DNA from: UBA1275 sp038124025 | GTDB taxonomy: Bacteria; Bacteroidota; Rhodothermia; Balneolales; Balneolaceae | DNA: 64,000 nucleotides | Reading direction: 5' to 3' | NCBI GenBank assembly: GCA_038124025.1 | Contig: JAYPBC010000004.1 | Location: 45,382-109,381 of the forward strand | Shown: piece by piece, positions 46,396-55,025 of the stretch | How positions within the stretch are numbered: the stretch's first letter is position 1 | Layout: each line of letters opens with the position of its first letter | The notes under the pieces: generated by a model | The model's database searches: none | What the model was told of the DNA's origin: nothing | What the model saw: only the letters and a program-made list of their open reading frames with translations | Made by a program: the position numbers and the translations under genes

Positions 46396-48183
46396 TTGGG
46401 ATTCAGAAAGATCCATACTTTTAATATACCTTCGCTTTGGTTCATTTCTATACTACGATCCATCGGCTTGGGTTTGCTAAGCCTCCTAATTCTTGGCCTT
46501 AGTATACCCGTAGTGGCTCAGAGTGTGGCAGGATATATTTCGGGCAACGAACCCACTAAAAGTAGTTCCGTAACTAATGAGTCGATCAACAAATGTCTAA
46601 CACCTTTTCTTAAAAACGATTCATTGGCTACCCAACGATTTGGGTATCGATTGGATCAGTGGCCAAATCAAATAGCCGGCGCTATATCTACCAATCAGAG
46701 ACAAGAATACCTTTCAACGTCGGGTAACTTTAGCATTCACTATGTTACTGAAGGAGTCGACGCAGTACCCAATGAGGATGCTAATGAAAATGGAATTCCT
46801 GATTTTGTTGAGTGGGCTGCGGAGGCTGCAGACTCCTCCTATCAACTTCAGGTTAATGAATTAGGGTATCCAGACCCCATACCCAATGGAACCAGCTACG
46901 ATATATACTTAAAAGACTTGTCCTCCTATGGAGCTTACGGATTAACAAATACGTCACGGAGCGGTATTTTTGCTTGCGACGCTAATACAACCACTACCTG
47001 CATTTACAGCGAAAATGATTTTGTTGGTTATCCGGCAAATGACAGTGATAATGAAGCCAGGGGAGCCCTTGAAGTTACCATAGCTCACGAATTCAAGCAT
47101 GCCATTCAATATGTACAAAATGGCTGGCAAGGGGAAACAGACCAGTGGGCAGAAATGGACGCAACGCTCATGGAAGAGGTAGTCTATGATCATGTGAATG
47201 ATTACTACAACTATATCGATGACTTTTCAACTGATCTTTTCACACAAGCGCATAGTAGCTTGATTCCAGGTTCCTATGAAGATGTTACCTTTGCTCTTTA
47301 TTTCCATGAAAGCATTGGTGCTGATTTCTGGCCTTTGACTTGGGAATTAATTGCTGAGGACCCACAGATTACTTTTCTCCAGGCCGCGCAGCAAGTCCTA
47401 GAAACAAAAAATAGATTATGGAAACCCACCTTATTGCAGGCTTATGCATTCCACTATGCCTCAGGACATAACTCCATATATCCCTCATTTGGTTTCGAAG
47501 AAAGCGCTAATTATCCTAATCCATTTATAACCAATACATTAACAGATTTTGCAATTGATTTAGGTTCATCAGTACCTGATCCCGTACTAGATTCTCAAGT
47601 AGAAGGGAAAATTACCAGTGATTTAAGCCGGATGTCTGGCCGATATTACGAAGTCGTTGTTGATGATGTCCCTGGGAGTTTTGTTCGCATTCATTCCAAA
47701 GTCGATGATGCGGCTATAACCTTCGGTGTACTTACCTATCTAAAAGATGGAACTTCCTTTTTCCAATCATTTAATAGCCAATCGACCGTTGGTTCATGGA
47801 TTGAAAACCGACTTACAAGTAACTGGGAAGATGTACAAAAACTTGGGATCATCGCAACCAATACCAACGATCAGGTAAATGGATATTTTGAACTTGTGCT
47901 TAGTGACTATACACTGGGTGAGGATGTTGTAGTTCAGCAAAACTATCCCAATCCCGCCTCTGATCGGTCTACCATCGAACTCCTGATTCCGAGCAGATCC
48001 GAGCTGAGCATCGATGTATTTGATCTATTAGGTCGTCATATCCTGACTGTTTTTAGGGGTCACGCTAATGCTGGATTGCAACAATTCTCCGTTAACCTTC
48101 GCAGTCTATCAGCAGGCACTTATGTATATAGAGTACGCGCAGATACATATGTTTCTTTTAAATTAATGACTGTGATTCGATGA
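46396..48183 (+). CDS. MXAN_6640-type secreted metalloprotease with T9SS sorting domain
   Basis: 595 residues, TTG start. Signal peptide (LGLLSLLILGLSIPVVAQS). The propeptide-like region and NEDANENGIPDFVEWAAEAAD, a calcium-binding style motif, precede the zinc site HEFKH (H231, E232, H235 in IAHEFKHAIQY) and the following WAEMDATLMEE. The C terminus holds a T9SS type A sorting domain (QQNYPNPASDRSTIELLIPS; ending SAGTYVYRVRA, FKLMTV). It is thus expected to reach the outside via type IX secretion. The TTG has no visible ribosome site; no other start gives a signal peptide. Confidence 0.85.
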   Translation: MGFRKIHTFNIPSLWFISILRSIGLGLLSLLILGLSIPVVAQSVAGYISGNEPTKSSSVTNESINKCLTPFLKNDSLATQRFGYRLDQWPNQIAGAISTNQRQEYLSTSGNFSIHYVTEGVDAVPNEDANENGIPDFVEWAAEAADSSYQLQVNELGYPDPIPNGTSYDIYLKDLSSYGAYGLTNTSRSGIFACDANTTTTCIYSENDFVGYPANDSDNEARGALEVTIAHEFKHAIQYVQNGWQGETDQWAEMDATLMEEVVYDHVNDYYNYIDDFSTDLFTQAHSSLIPGSYEDVTFALYFHESIGADFWPLTWELIAEDPQITFLQAAQQVLETKNRLWKPTLLQAYAFHYASGHNSIYPSFGFEESANYPNPFITNTLTDFAIDLGSSVPDPVLDSQVEGKITSDLSRMSGRYYEVVVDDVPGSFVRIHSKVDDAAITFGVLTYLKDGTSFFQSFNSQSTVGSWIENRLTSNWEDVQKLGIIATNTNDQVNGYFELVLSDYTLGEDVVVQQNYPNPASDRSTIELLIPSRSELSIDVFDLLGRHILTVFRGHANAGLQQFSVNLRSLSAGTYVYRVRADTYVSFKLMTVIR

Positions 48184-48331
48184 ATTTAGGTGGTATCATG
48201 GCATTTTATTCGGGCTTTATTTTATTTTTAAAATAAATAGGGTATACTTCTTAATCCATCGTCTACTTGTATAAAAGTCGTATTATCGTGAATATCATAA
48301 AACGATAAAAAGAGAATAAACATGCACTACT
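48184..48331. other. Spacer with two inverted repeats upstream of the HU gene
   Basis: 148 bases. A pure A/T hairpin (9-bp stem, TTTATTTTA/TAAAATAAA, 48216-48237) follows the metalloprotease gene, but it lacks a GC stem and T tail, so it is a weak terminator at best. A second inverted repeat, TTATCGT...ACGATAA (48283-48308), lies 24 bases before the HU gene and could be an operator. Confidence 0.4.
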
Positions 48332-48616
48332 ATGAACAAGGCACGCCTAGTCAGTGAGCTAAGTACGCAACTATCACTCACTAAAAATGACACTGAAGAA
48401 CGATTAGCCCATCTTATCGATCTAATGTGTGAGGAATTAGACCAACAAAATACCATTCATATTCCTGGCTTAGGGCAATTTGAAACTCGTGAACGAGCAT
48501 CCTATGTAGCCTATAATCCGCATTACAAGAAAAAAATGCATATACCACCAAAAGTGGTCATACAATTTACTCCCACCAAAGCTGTTAAGGATGAGTTAAA
48601 GGGGGCAGGATTATGA
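48332..48616 (+). CDS. HU/IHF-family DNA-binding protein
   Basis: 94 residues. The HU fold is seen in MNKARLVSELSTQLSLTKND, the helix region LIDLMCEELDQQNTIHIPGLG with FETRERASYVAYNPHYKKKM, the DNA-binding arm. The Pro of the arm tip is replaced by YNPHYKKKMHIPPK, similar to IHF-type proteins. It overlaps the next gene by 4 bases (ATGA), so the two are co-translated and may form a heterodimer. Confidence 0.88.
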   Translation: MNKARLVSELSTQLSLTKNDTEERLAHLIDLMCEELDQQNTIHIPGLGQFETRERASYVAYNPHYKKKMHIPPKVVIQFTPTKAVKDELKGAGL

Positions 48617-50211
48617 GTATAAAAAGAAACGGAAGTGAATTCATCAAGTTATTCGCTCTAAAAGCCGGGATTGGTAAAACCGAGGCTAAATTATTTATTC
48701 ATGCCTTATCCGAAACAGTTACTGAAGTGGCGATTAGTGAGGGTAAATCATCCATTTCTGGTTTTGGTCGATTTACTATTAAAGAGGTAGCTGATCGAGA
48801 AGGAACTCAACCAGGTACAGGCGAAAGAATTATTATTCCAGCTCACAAGCGAATATACTTTACTCCATATGAAAGGCTAGCAAATTTGGTTAATAAAAAA
48901 AATATTATCAATAAAAATGAAGATTTAAGTAACAAACCAAGCAATAGTATAGATACTGCCACGCTTTTAAGTACAAGTAACAATTTGCAAATATCAGATG
49001 AGCTTAATCAAATTCCAATTTCAACCGAATCAAACACAGTTAAAAATAAAGAGATGGAAAAAAATAATGACTCTTTTTCTGAGGATCTAGACGCAATAAA
49101 ATCTCAGAAAAAAGCTAACATAGATGAAGTTAAAATACCTAAGCTTTCCACGACACCAGCAAATGATCCTGAAACAAATGATGTGCAATTAGAGAACTCA
49201 GAAAAAAACGCTTTGTTGGATGAATTAGAATTATTAATTCTGCAAAAGAAGAAACATATGATGAGTGGTTCCTTAGATATTCGTGTTGATGATGAAGACT
49301 TTACCGAACAAAATGCACCAAATCAGGAAGAAGAAAAAGAGAATGTATTCCCAAATAATACCACTTCGGTAGACCGTATATCTGCTATTGATCCTAAACC
49401 TCCACAAATTACAAAAGAAATTGCCCTTCCCAATATTGAAAGCTCAATTAATCCGAAAAAATATATACCTGTTGAAGAGGATTTACTTAAAGATTTTATT
49501 GGGTCAATGGATGAACTCAAAACAGCCATAAAAAACATAAGTACAAAATCAGACCGAATAAAACCTACATCGAATGATACAATTAGCATTGATAAAAAAA
49601 TATTTATCTCAAGCTGTTTAATAAGTGTCCTTGTGATCTTTATAAGTGGATTTTGGATTGGATCTACAGTGGACCGAATTTTTGGACGAGGATCCGCAGA
49701 TAGTATGAGTACTTCAAATCAACAATCAATTCAAACTAAGTTAACTGGTAATACGCAAGAGCAACCCATCCAAACCAATACTATTGATGGCACAGAATTA
49801 ATTCCTGATGCCACACAAAGTACCAATAGGTCAAACACCAACACATCGAAAAACTTGAGTAATCTTACTACCTCTAGTTCCACATCATCAGGACTCTCTA
49901 CAACAAGAATTGTACGTTTCAGGAGTGAAATCGGACTCTATAATATGGCTAAAGAAATATATGGTAACCCACGACTCTGGGTACTACTATTTGAGGAAAA
50001 TTTTAGCACCAATCAAAACCCTGATGACATTGCAGAGGGAACCCCATTAACCATCCCTGATGTGGCTGCACCAGGTTCATTCAGCGAACTTGAAAAAGAA
50101 CGACTGCGTATTGCCTTACTACATGTAGCCCAAGCCTATGAAAATGCTGGGAAAAGAGACTTAGCGCAAAGCTACCGAAGTGCTTCGGTGTATTATCCAA
50201 ACACCATGTAA
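48613..50211 (+). CDS. HU-domain, transmembrane and LysM fusion protein
   Basis: 532 residues. N-terminal HU/IHF domain (about 1-95: SIKRNGSEFIKLFALKAGIG, GFGRFTIKEVADREGTQPGT), a 230-residue acidic, Asn/Glu/Lys-rich disordered linker, one membrane helix (about 330-350: IFISSCLISVLVIFISGFWI), a Ser/Thr-rich spacer and a LysM-like domain (about 435-485: LYNMAKEIYGNPRLWVLLFE, TPLTIPD). By topology the HU end is cytoplasmic and the LysM end periplasmic, so it could tether DNA to the cell wall. Coupled to the HU gene upstream. A role in nucleoid or division anchoring is a guess. Confidence 0.8.
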   Translation: MSIKRNGSEFIKLFALKAGIGKTEAKLFIHALSETVTEVAISEGKSSISGFGRFTIKEVADREGTQPGTGERIIIPAHKRIYFTPYERLANLVNKKNIINKNEDLSNKPSNSIDTATLLSTSNNLQISDELNQIPISTESNTVKNKEMEKNNDSFSEDLDAIKSQKKANIDEVKIPKLSTTPANDPETNDVQLENSEKNALLDELELLILQKKKHMMSGSLDIRVDDEDFTEQNAPNQEEEKENVFPNNTTSVDRISAIDPKPPQITKEIALPNIESSINPKKYIPVEEDLLKDFIGSMDELKTAIKNISTKSDRIKPTSNDTISIDKKIFISSCLISVLVIFISGFWIGSTVDRIFGRGSADSMSTSNQQSIQTKLTGNTQEQPIQTNTIDGTELIPDATQSTNRSNTNTSKNLSNLTTSSSTSSGLSTTRIVRFRSEIGLYNMAKEIYGNPRLWVLLFEENFSTNQNPDDIAEGTPLTIPDVAAPGSFSELEKERLRIALLHVAQAYENAGKRDLAQSYRSASVYYPNTM

Positions 50212-50229
50212 TAAATGAATCAAGTACAA

Positions 50230-51441
50230 TTAACTTATCAAGTCCAAAGCTATATAATCGGCTATTCGTAAGCCTTCTCGAGTAAGGCTAAAACGCTCTC
50301 CGCTCTGCCTTATCTTTCCGTCTTTTACCATACTCTCTAATCGTTTATTTTGTTTCGTATCACACTTATAGTTATACCGTTCGGCTAATACATTACGATC
50401 AAATCCGCGACTGGTTCGCAGTCCAAGCCATATATATTCTTCCGCCAAACTTAGTTCGCTAATTGATTCAACAAGAGTATATATGCTCTTTTGGTATTCA
50501 TTTTCATTATGAATATATCCTGTAAGGTCTTTAGGGTTGGACCATCGCAACGCTGTTGATTGTTCAGATGATAAACCCCTAAAAAACCCCCTATCGTAGT
50601 CCATTAATCCCTCTTTCTCCACGGTTGTTTTTGGCCACCAGAAGGAATGAGATCCTGGTCCAAGGCCTATATAATTACCATGAGTCCAATATATTTGATT
50701 ATGCTTGGCTTGAAATCTCTCTTTTGCGAAACTATTCACTTCATATCGATTAAAACCATAATCCCCAAGAATTATAGCCAACAGATCCATTTGATCAGCC
50801 ACATCATCATCATCTGCTGGCTTAACCTTTCCTAGCTCCACTTGTTTTGCTAAACGAGTATTATGCTCGACAGTAAGGGCATATGCCGAAATATGAGGAG
50901 GATTAAAAACCATGAGTTGGTCAATATCCTCTTGTAACTCGGCGCTCGTTTGATCAGGTTGGCCATAAATTAAATCAACGGTATAGTTTTCAAACGATGA
51001 AGTCACAATATCTTCTAATGCCTGTAAGGCTAAAGTTCTATCGTGCGCTCTATTCATAAATTTTAAACTTTTCTCTGAAAAGCTCTGAACACCCATACTT
51101 ATACGATCAAACCCACAAGCCTTTAACGACTTTAAATAAGAAGGGGTCACATTATCAGGATTCATTTCAATGGTTAGTTCATCCAATTCCAACCTAAACA
51201 CCCTTTCCAATTCGGATATAATACGCCCCAATTGATCTGCGCTTAACAATGAAGGCGTACCTCCACCAAAATATACACTTCTAACCAATTCCTCTGTAAA
51301 CACCTGTCCTTCAAGGGCAGCAATTTCTGCTATTAAGGCCTGAACAAAGTTTTCCTTCTGATCCGATTTAGTGACAAAATAGTAATCACAGTACGAACAG
51401 GCCTGCTTGCAAAATGGGATATGAACATAAATCCCGCTCAA
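50230..51441 (-). CDS. hemW: Radical SAM protein HemW (heme chaperone-like)
   Basis: 403 residues, TTG start (overlapping the previous stop as TTGA). The radical SAM cluster motif is C11xxxC15xxC18 in PFCKQACSYCDYYF; SVYFGGGTPSLL is the SAM-binding GGGTP motif and YTVDLIYGQPDQT follows. The C-terminal HemN-like region contains LAEEYIWLGLRTSRGFD. HemW binds heme; older annotation as oxygen-independent coproporphyrinogen oxidase is unlikely because the motif lacks the extra Cys of HemN. It follows the gamma carbonic anhydrase gene in an operon. Confidence 0.92.
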   Translation of the reverse strand: MSGIYVHIPFCKQACSYCDYYFVTKSDQKENFVQALIAEIAALEGQVFTEELVRSVYFGGGTPSLLSADQLGRIISELERVFRLELDELTIEMNPDNVTPSYLKSLKACGFDRISMGVQSFSEKSLKFMNRAHDRTLALQALEDIVTSSFENYTVDLIYGQPDQTSAELQEDIDQLMVFNPPHISAYALTVEHNTRLAKQVELGKVKPADDDDVADQMDLLAIILGDYGFNRYEVNSFAKERFQAKHNQIYWTHGNYIGLGPGSHSFWWPKTTVEKEGLMDYDRGFFRGLSSEQSTALRWSNPKDLTGYIHNENEYQKSIYTLVESISELSLAEEYIWLGLRTSRGFDRNVLAERYNYKCDTKQNKRLESMVKDGKIRQSGERFSLTREGLRIADYIALDLIS

Positions 51442-51986
51442 GGATCGCGACGATAGAATGGATTTTCCGTAAACGAATGCTCTCCTCTATAAACGCGGCT
51501 GTATCGGACATAATTACGGGCATAATCACCAATGGATAACCTTTCTTCATCGCTAAGTGCGCGCACCTGTTGTGCTGGCGAACCCATATACAAATAACCA
51601 GACTCCAAGGTCTTGGCTGGCGGTACTAAGGTTCCTGCAGCCACTATGACATCCGATTCCACCACACATCCATCAAGTAAGGTTGCATTCATTCCGACCA
51701 ATACTCGGCTGTGAATAGTGCACCCGTGAATCACAGCCCCGTGTCCTATGGTTACTTCATCCGCAATATGTGTGGGCCCGGTTCGGTTCATTACATGGAT
51801 GCACACATTGTCTTGCACGTTCGACCGGTTCCCAATTCGAATCTTGTTTACATCTCCCCGAATCGTAACATTAAACCATACACTAGACATCTCACCAATA
51901 TGAACATCCCCGATGACATCAGCGCTATGAGCAACATAAGCAGAATCGTCTATGGTAGGCTCAAGACCTAAAAAAGCTTGTATCAT
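51438..51986 (-). CDS. Gamma-class carbonic anhydrase-like hexapeptide protein
   Basis: 182 residues of left-handed beta-helix with hexapeptide periodicity (SADVIGDVHIGEMSSVWFNV, VRIGNRSN-like repeats). The three zinc-ligand His are placed as in the family: H64 (CIHVM), H82 and H87 (IGHGAVIHGC). Carbonic anhydrase or acyl-carrier-like activity cannot be told apart. Shares an operon with hemW (4-base overlap). Confidence 0.9.
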   Translation of the reverse strand: MIQAFLGLEPTIDDSAYVAHSADVIGDVHIGEMSSVWFNVTIRGDVNKIRIGNRSNVQDNVCIHVMNRTGPTHIADEVTIGHGAVIHGCTIHSRVLVGMNATLLDGCVVESDVIVAAGTLVPPAKTLESGYLYMGSPAQQVRALSDEERLSIGDYARNYVRYSRVYRGEHSFTENPFYRRDP

Positions 51987-52076
51987 CGATTTTTTTCGGT
52001 TTAAAGAGTCCGGTAAAAGAATCTATTTTAACCGTCTAACAAATAGATCCAGAACCTAATTCCTGCGCGAGCAGTC

Positions 52077-52694
52077 TTAGTCTAACTCTCGGTCAATTAG
52101 CACTTTAAAACCCATATAGGTCTGAGGATTCGTCTCTACTTTAATGCCATTTATAAAGAATGTTGGGGTCGCATTAACACCCAACCGGACTCCTTCCTTA
52201 CGCTGTTCCATCACAATTTGATTCATTTCAGCAGAGTTCATATCAGAGGTAAACACTTCTGTATCCAAACCAATTTCCTCTGCATAACCGATAAATAAGC
52301 GCTCGGCGCTGCCTTTAGACCAAAGCTCTTGTCCTTCAAATATTTTATCATGCATTTCCTTGTATTTACCCTGTTTTCTAGCAGCTTCAGCAGATCGAGA
52401 CGCCACATGAGCATAAGGGTGCATGGACAATGGAAAATGTTTGGTCACAATACTCACCTGATCACCATAATCCTCTTTTATTTTCTGTTCAATTGGAACA
52501 AAAAACTTACAGGCAGGGCACTGATAGTCACTAAATTTTACAATTTGAATGGGTGCATCTGGATTGGGATTAATTTCAGGAGTATAGCCAGAAGCAGTGG
52601 TAATTTGATTGCTACTTTGTTGCGCTTCGGAAGGACCACAAGCCATTACTAATAGCACAACAAAACTAAAAATTGAAAGACGATTAAAAAACAT
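52077..52694 (-). CDS. DsbA-like thiol-disulfide lipoprotein
   Basis: 205 residues. Lipoprotein-type signal peptide with VMAC (C19), so it is probably membrane-anchored in the periplasm. The redox motif is C59-P-A-C62 (SDYQCPACKFF). The cis-Pro loop is ATPTFFING, matching the DsbA/thioredoxin_4 family. Upstream FSDYQC and helical insert (HVASRSAEAARKQGKYKEMH) are also typical. Its start is 24 bases after the stop of the cysteine desulfurase gene, so the two may share a transcript. Confidence 0.88.
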   Translation of the reverse strand: MFFNRLSIFSFVVLLVMACGPSEAQQSSNQITTASGYTPEINPNPDAPIQIVKFSDYQCPACKFFVPIEQKIKEDYGDQVSIVTKHFPLSMHPYAHVASRSAEAARKQGKYKEMHDKIFEGQELWSKGSAERLFIGYAEEIGLDTEVFTSDMNSAEMNQIVMEQRKEGVRLGVNATPTFFINGIKVETNPQTYMGFKVLIDRELD

Positions 52695-52718
52695 GATGGA
52701 GTTAGGTTTAAATGAACA

Positions 52719-53879
52719 TTAAAAAGTTGAAATATGAGAATAATGTCGTCCTACAATAGTACGAATTTTCTTAATAATATGAGGTACTTCCTCAATATTA
52801 TGGCCCTTACCAAAAGAAAATCGAACAAATTCCCTAGCCTCTTGCTCACTCCTACCTAAGGCCTTCATACTAACATTAGGTTCATCCGTTCCAGACTGAC
52901 AAGCACTTCCTGTGGATATACCCACACCCGCCTGATCGCATTCGAGCATTAAAAACTGTCCTTCCATGCCTGGGAACCGAAGCCCTAATATGAACGGACT
53001 TTGATGGGCTGAGCCCTTAGCTCCCTCAATAATTGGAGGGTTTGGCATAGCATTCAGCGCCTCCACCCAAACTTTCCTTAGATGCTGCACTCGCACAAAT
53101 TCATCCTCCATTTCATCGATCATTACTTTGGCCGCGGCGGCAAAAGCGGCGATTGATGGCACTGCTAAGGTACCCGGCCTAAATTTCTTGGATCTACTAT
53201 TAGGAAAAAAACTACTCCACTCAACATCAGAGTCTAGCCATACCGCACCAATACCCTGAGGTCCGTATATTTTGTGCGCCGAAATACTAAGCGAGTGCAC
53301 TCCCAAGGCCTCTACATCAATAGGTACTTTCCCAAAGGCCTGTACCGCGTCACAATGCACTTTAATATCCATTTTTTGGGCTATTTCAGCAATTTCCCCC
53401 ACGGGTTGATGCGTACCCAACTCGGAATTAACGAGCTGTACTGCGATTAAAGCAGTTGAGGGAGTACATCGTTGCCTGAGCTGTTCAATGCATACTCTAC
53501 CATCGGCCAATAGTGGTACATACTCTACATCCCAGCCTTCCAAAACTAACCTATTCATTACCCGTAAAACCGAGTCATGTTCAATTGGAGAGCATAAAAT
53601 ATGATGTTTAGACTCATCGCGTTTTTTTATCGACTCTAGCAATGAGTAAATGGCTAGAAAGTTTCCCTCCGTTGCCCCGCTCACAAAATGAAGATGCCGC
53701 CCAGAAGCCCCTAAACCCTGCGCAATTACTTGCCTTGATGCCCGTACAATTTGTTGAGACCGAGTGCCCTCTTCATGCAAACTACTGGCGTTCCCATAAT
53801 ATTCCCTAGCTACCTTCGTATAGGTACCTAAGGCCTGCTCACTCATGGGAGTAGTTGCTGCGTAATCCAGGTAAATCAT
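52719..53879 (-). CDS. Cysteine desulfurase (IscS/NifS class V aminotransferase)
   Basis: Removes sulfur from cysteine for Fe-S cluster or thiolation pathways. 386 residues. PLP lysine K203 in ISAHKIYGPQG, catalytic Cys C327 in GISTGSACQSGTDEPN, and the GNASSLHEEG motif. It is divergent from nadC, 85 bases away, as nifS is in the nad loci of other bacteria. NadA is an Fe-S enzyme, so the pairing suggests cluster supply for NAD synthesis; general Fe-S duty is equally possible. Confidence 0.92.
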   Translation of the reverse strand: MIYLDYAATTPMSEQALGTYTKVAREYYGNASSLHEEGTRSQQIVRASRQVIAQGLGASGRHLHFVSGATEGNFLAIYSLLESIKKRDESKHHILCSPIEHDSVLRVMNRLVLEGWDVEYVPLLADGRVCIEQLRQRCTPSTALIAVQLVNSELGTHQPVGEIAEIAQKMDIKVHCDAVQAFGKVPIDVEALGVHSLSISAHKIYGPQGIGAVWLDSDVEWSSFFPNSRSKKFRPGTLAVPSIAAFAAAAKVMIDEMEDEFVRVQHLRKVWVEALNAMPNPPIIEGAKGSAHQSPFILGLRFPGMEGQFLMLECDQAGVGISTGSACQSGTDEPNVSMKALGRSEQEAREFVRFSFGKGHNIEEVPHIIKKIRTIVGRHYSHISTF

Positions 53880-53954
53880 AAGGGCTTGTTTTGCTTTATT
53901 ACGTTTAACAAAGATGTTTTAGTGATGGTATCTACGTACCTTATACTTTGTTTT

Positions 53955-53959
53955 AGAGG
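53955..53959 (+). promoter_or_regulatory. Ribosome binding site of nadC
   Basis: AGAGG, 5 bases before the ATG at 53965. It supports that start over the later ATG at 54016, which has no such site. Confidence 0.5.
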
Positions 53960-53964
53960 TCAAG

Positions 53965-54846
53965 ATGACCAATCTAAATTATCAAAAAAGTACCACTCAA
54001 ACCCGTTTAGTTCGCATGAACCCAATAACCTTAGAACGTATTATCAAACAAGCCCTAGAAGAAGATCTTGGTATGGGCGATTGGTCTAGTCAATGGCTTT
54101 TCGATGGATTAAGCCAAAAAAGTGGGCGATTTGTTGCCAAACAGTCAGGGATTTTTGTGGGCCGACACATTCTAGAGCAAGTCTACGCCTTATTGGGTGG
54201 TAGGGTTGAAATAATATGGTCGGTGGAAGATGGTCAACCCTTTGAAGAAGGAGCCATTATTGCCAAGGTGAATGGACCAGCGGGCACCTTGCTAAGTGGT
54301 GAACGAGTCATTTTGAATTTGCTCCAACACCTCGCTGGAATTGCTAGCTCAACATATGAGCTCATACAGCGCTTAGATGACCCCACTATAAAAGTAGCTG
54401 ATACACGTAAAACCCTGCCGGGTTTACGAATGATGCAAAAATATGCTGTGCGATGTGGTGGTGGGTTTAACCACCGTTTTCGGCTAGATGATGGAGTTAT
54501 GATTAAAGATAATCATATAGTTGCCGCTGGTAGTATTAGTCGTGCCGTAGAGCTGATTCGAAAACAACAAGGGCACATGATTAAAATTGAAGTAGAGGTA
54601 GAGACCTTGGATCAAGTACAGGAGGCAGTACATGCCAAAGTTGACGTTATTATGTTGGATAACCAGGCGCCCGATCAAGTCAGAGAATTACGTGCACACA
54701 TTCCCAAATCGATCATAGTCGAATTGTCCGGAGGAATAAATCCCAATAACATAGCAAGCTACAAAGGTTGTGGAGCTGACGTGATTTCAGTGGGTTGGAT
54801 TACCCATTCAGTAAATGCTTGTGATATTAGCTTCTACCTTGACTAA
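53965..54846 (+). CDS. nadC: Nicotinate-nucleotide pyrophosphorylase (quinolinate phosphoribosyltransferase)
   Basis: Converts quinolinate and PRPP to nicotinate mononucleotide. 293 residues, somewhat longer than usual because of a 17-residue lead before MNPITLERIIKQALEEDLG; a ribosome site favours the long form. Conserved blocks: LNLLQHLAGIAS, DTRKTLPGLRMMQKYAVRCG, RFRLDDGVMIKDNHI, IKIEVEVETLDQ and VIMLDN. Located just before nadA but separated from it by 179 bases. Confidence 0.95.
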   Translation: MTNLNYQKSTTQTRLVRMNPITLERIIKQALEEDLGMGDWSSQWLFDGLSQKSGRFVAKQSGIFVGRHILEQVYALLGGRVEIIWSVEDGQPFEEGAIIAKVNGPAGTLLSGERVILNLLQHLAGIASSTYELIQRLDDPTIKVADTRKTLPGLRMMQKYAVRCGGGFNHRFRLDDGVMIKDNHIVAAGSISRAVELIRKQQGHMIKIEVEVETLDQVQEAVHAKVDVIMLDNQAPDQVRELRAHIPKSIIVELSGGINPNNIASYKGCGADVISVGWITHSVNACDISFYLD

Positions 54847-55025
54847 AAGTCTTACATACGGGAACCCTGTGCAAGAAAACCATGGTTTTGGTCGTATGAA
54901 CTGTTTCTAATAAAAATGTTATCTTTAATACCTAACGGTTAATCACAAAATAAGAGCCTACTCGAGCCAGTCAACACAGATCATGCTAAGGTAAGTGTGG
55001 GTTATACTGTTTATTTTTTCGTTCT
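54847..55025. other. Spacer between nadC and nadA with nested palindromes
   Basis: 179 bases. It contains a perfect 14-base palindrome AAAACCATGGTTTT (54876-54889) framed by CATACG (54855-54860) and CGTATG (54893-54898). No T tract follows, so it is not an ordinary terminator; it could be an operator or attenuating structure. A promoter for nadA is not obvious. Confidence 0.4.

Noticed and set aside
48216..48237. A/T-only hairpin after the metalloprotease gene as a terminator
   Set aside because: No GC pairs and no T tract, so its stability is too low to call a terminator.
54855..54898. Nested palindrome between nadC and nadA as a terminator
   Set aside because: No T run follows on either strand; left only as a possible regulatory structure.
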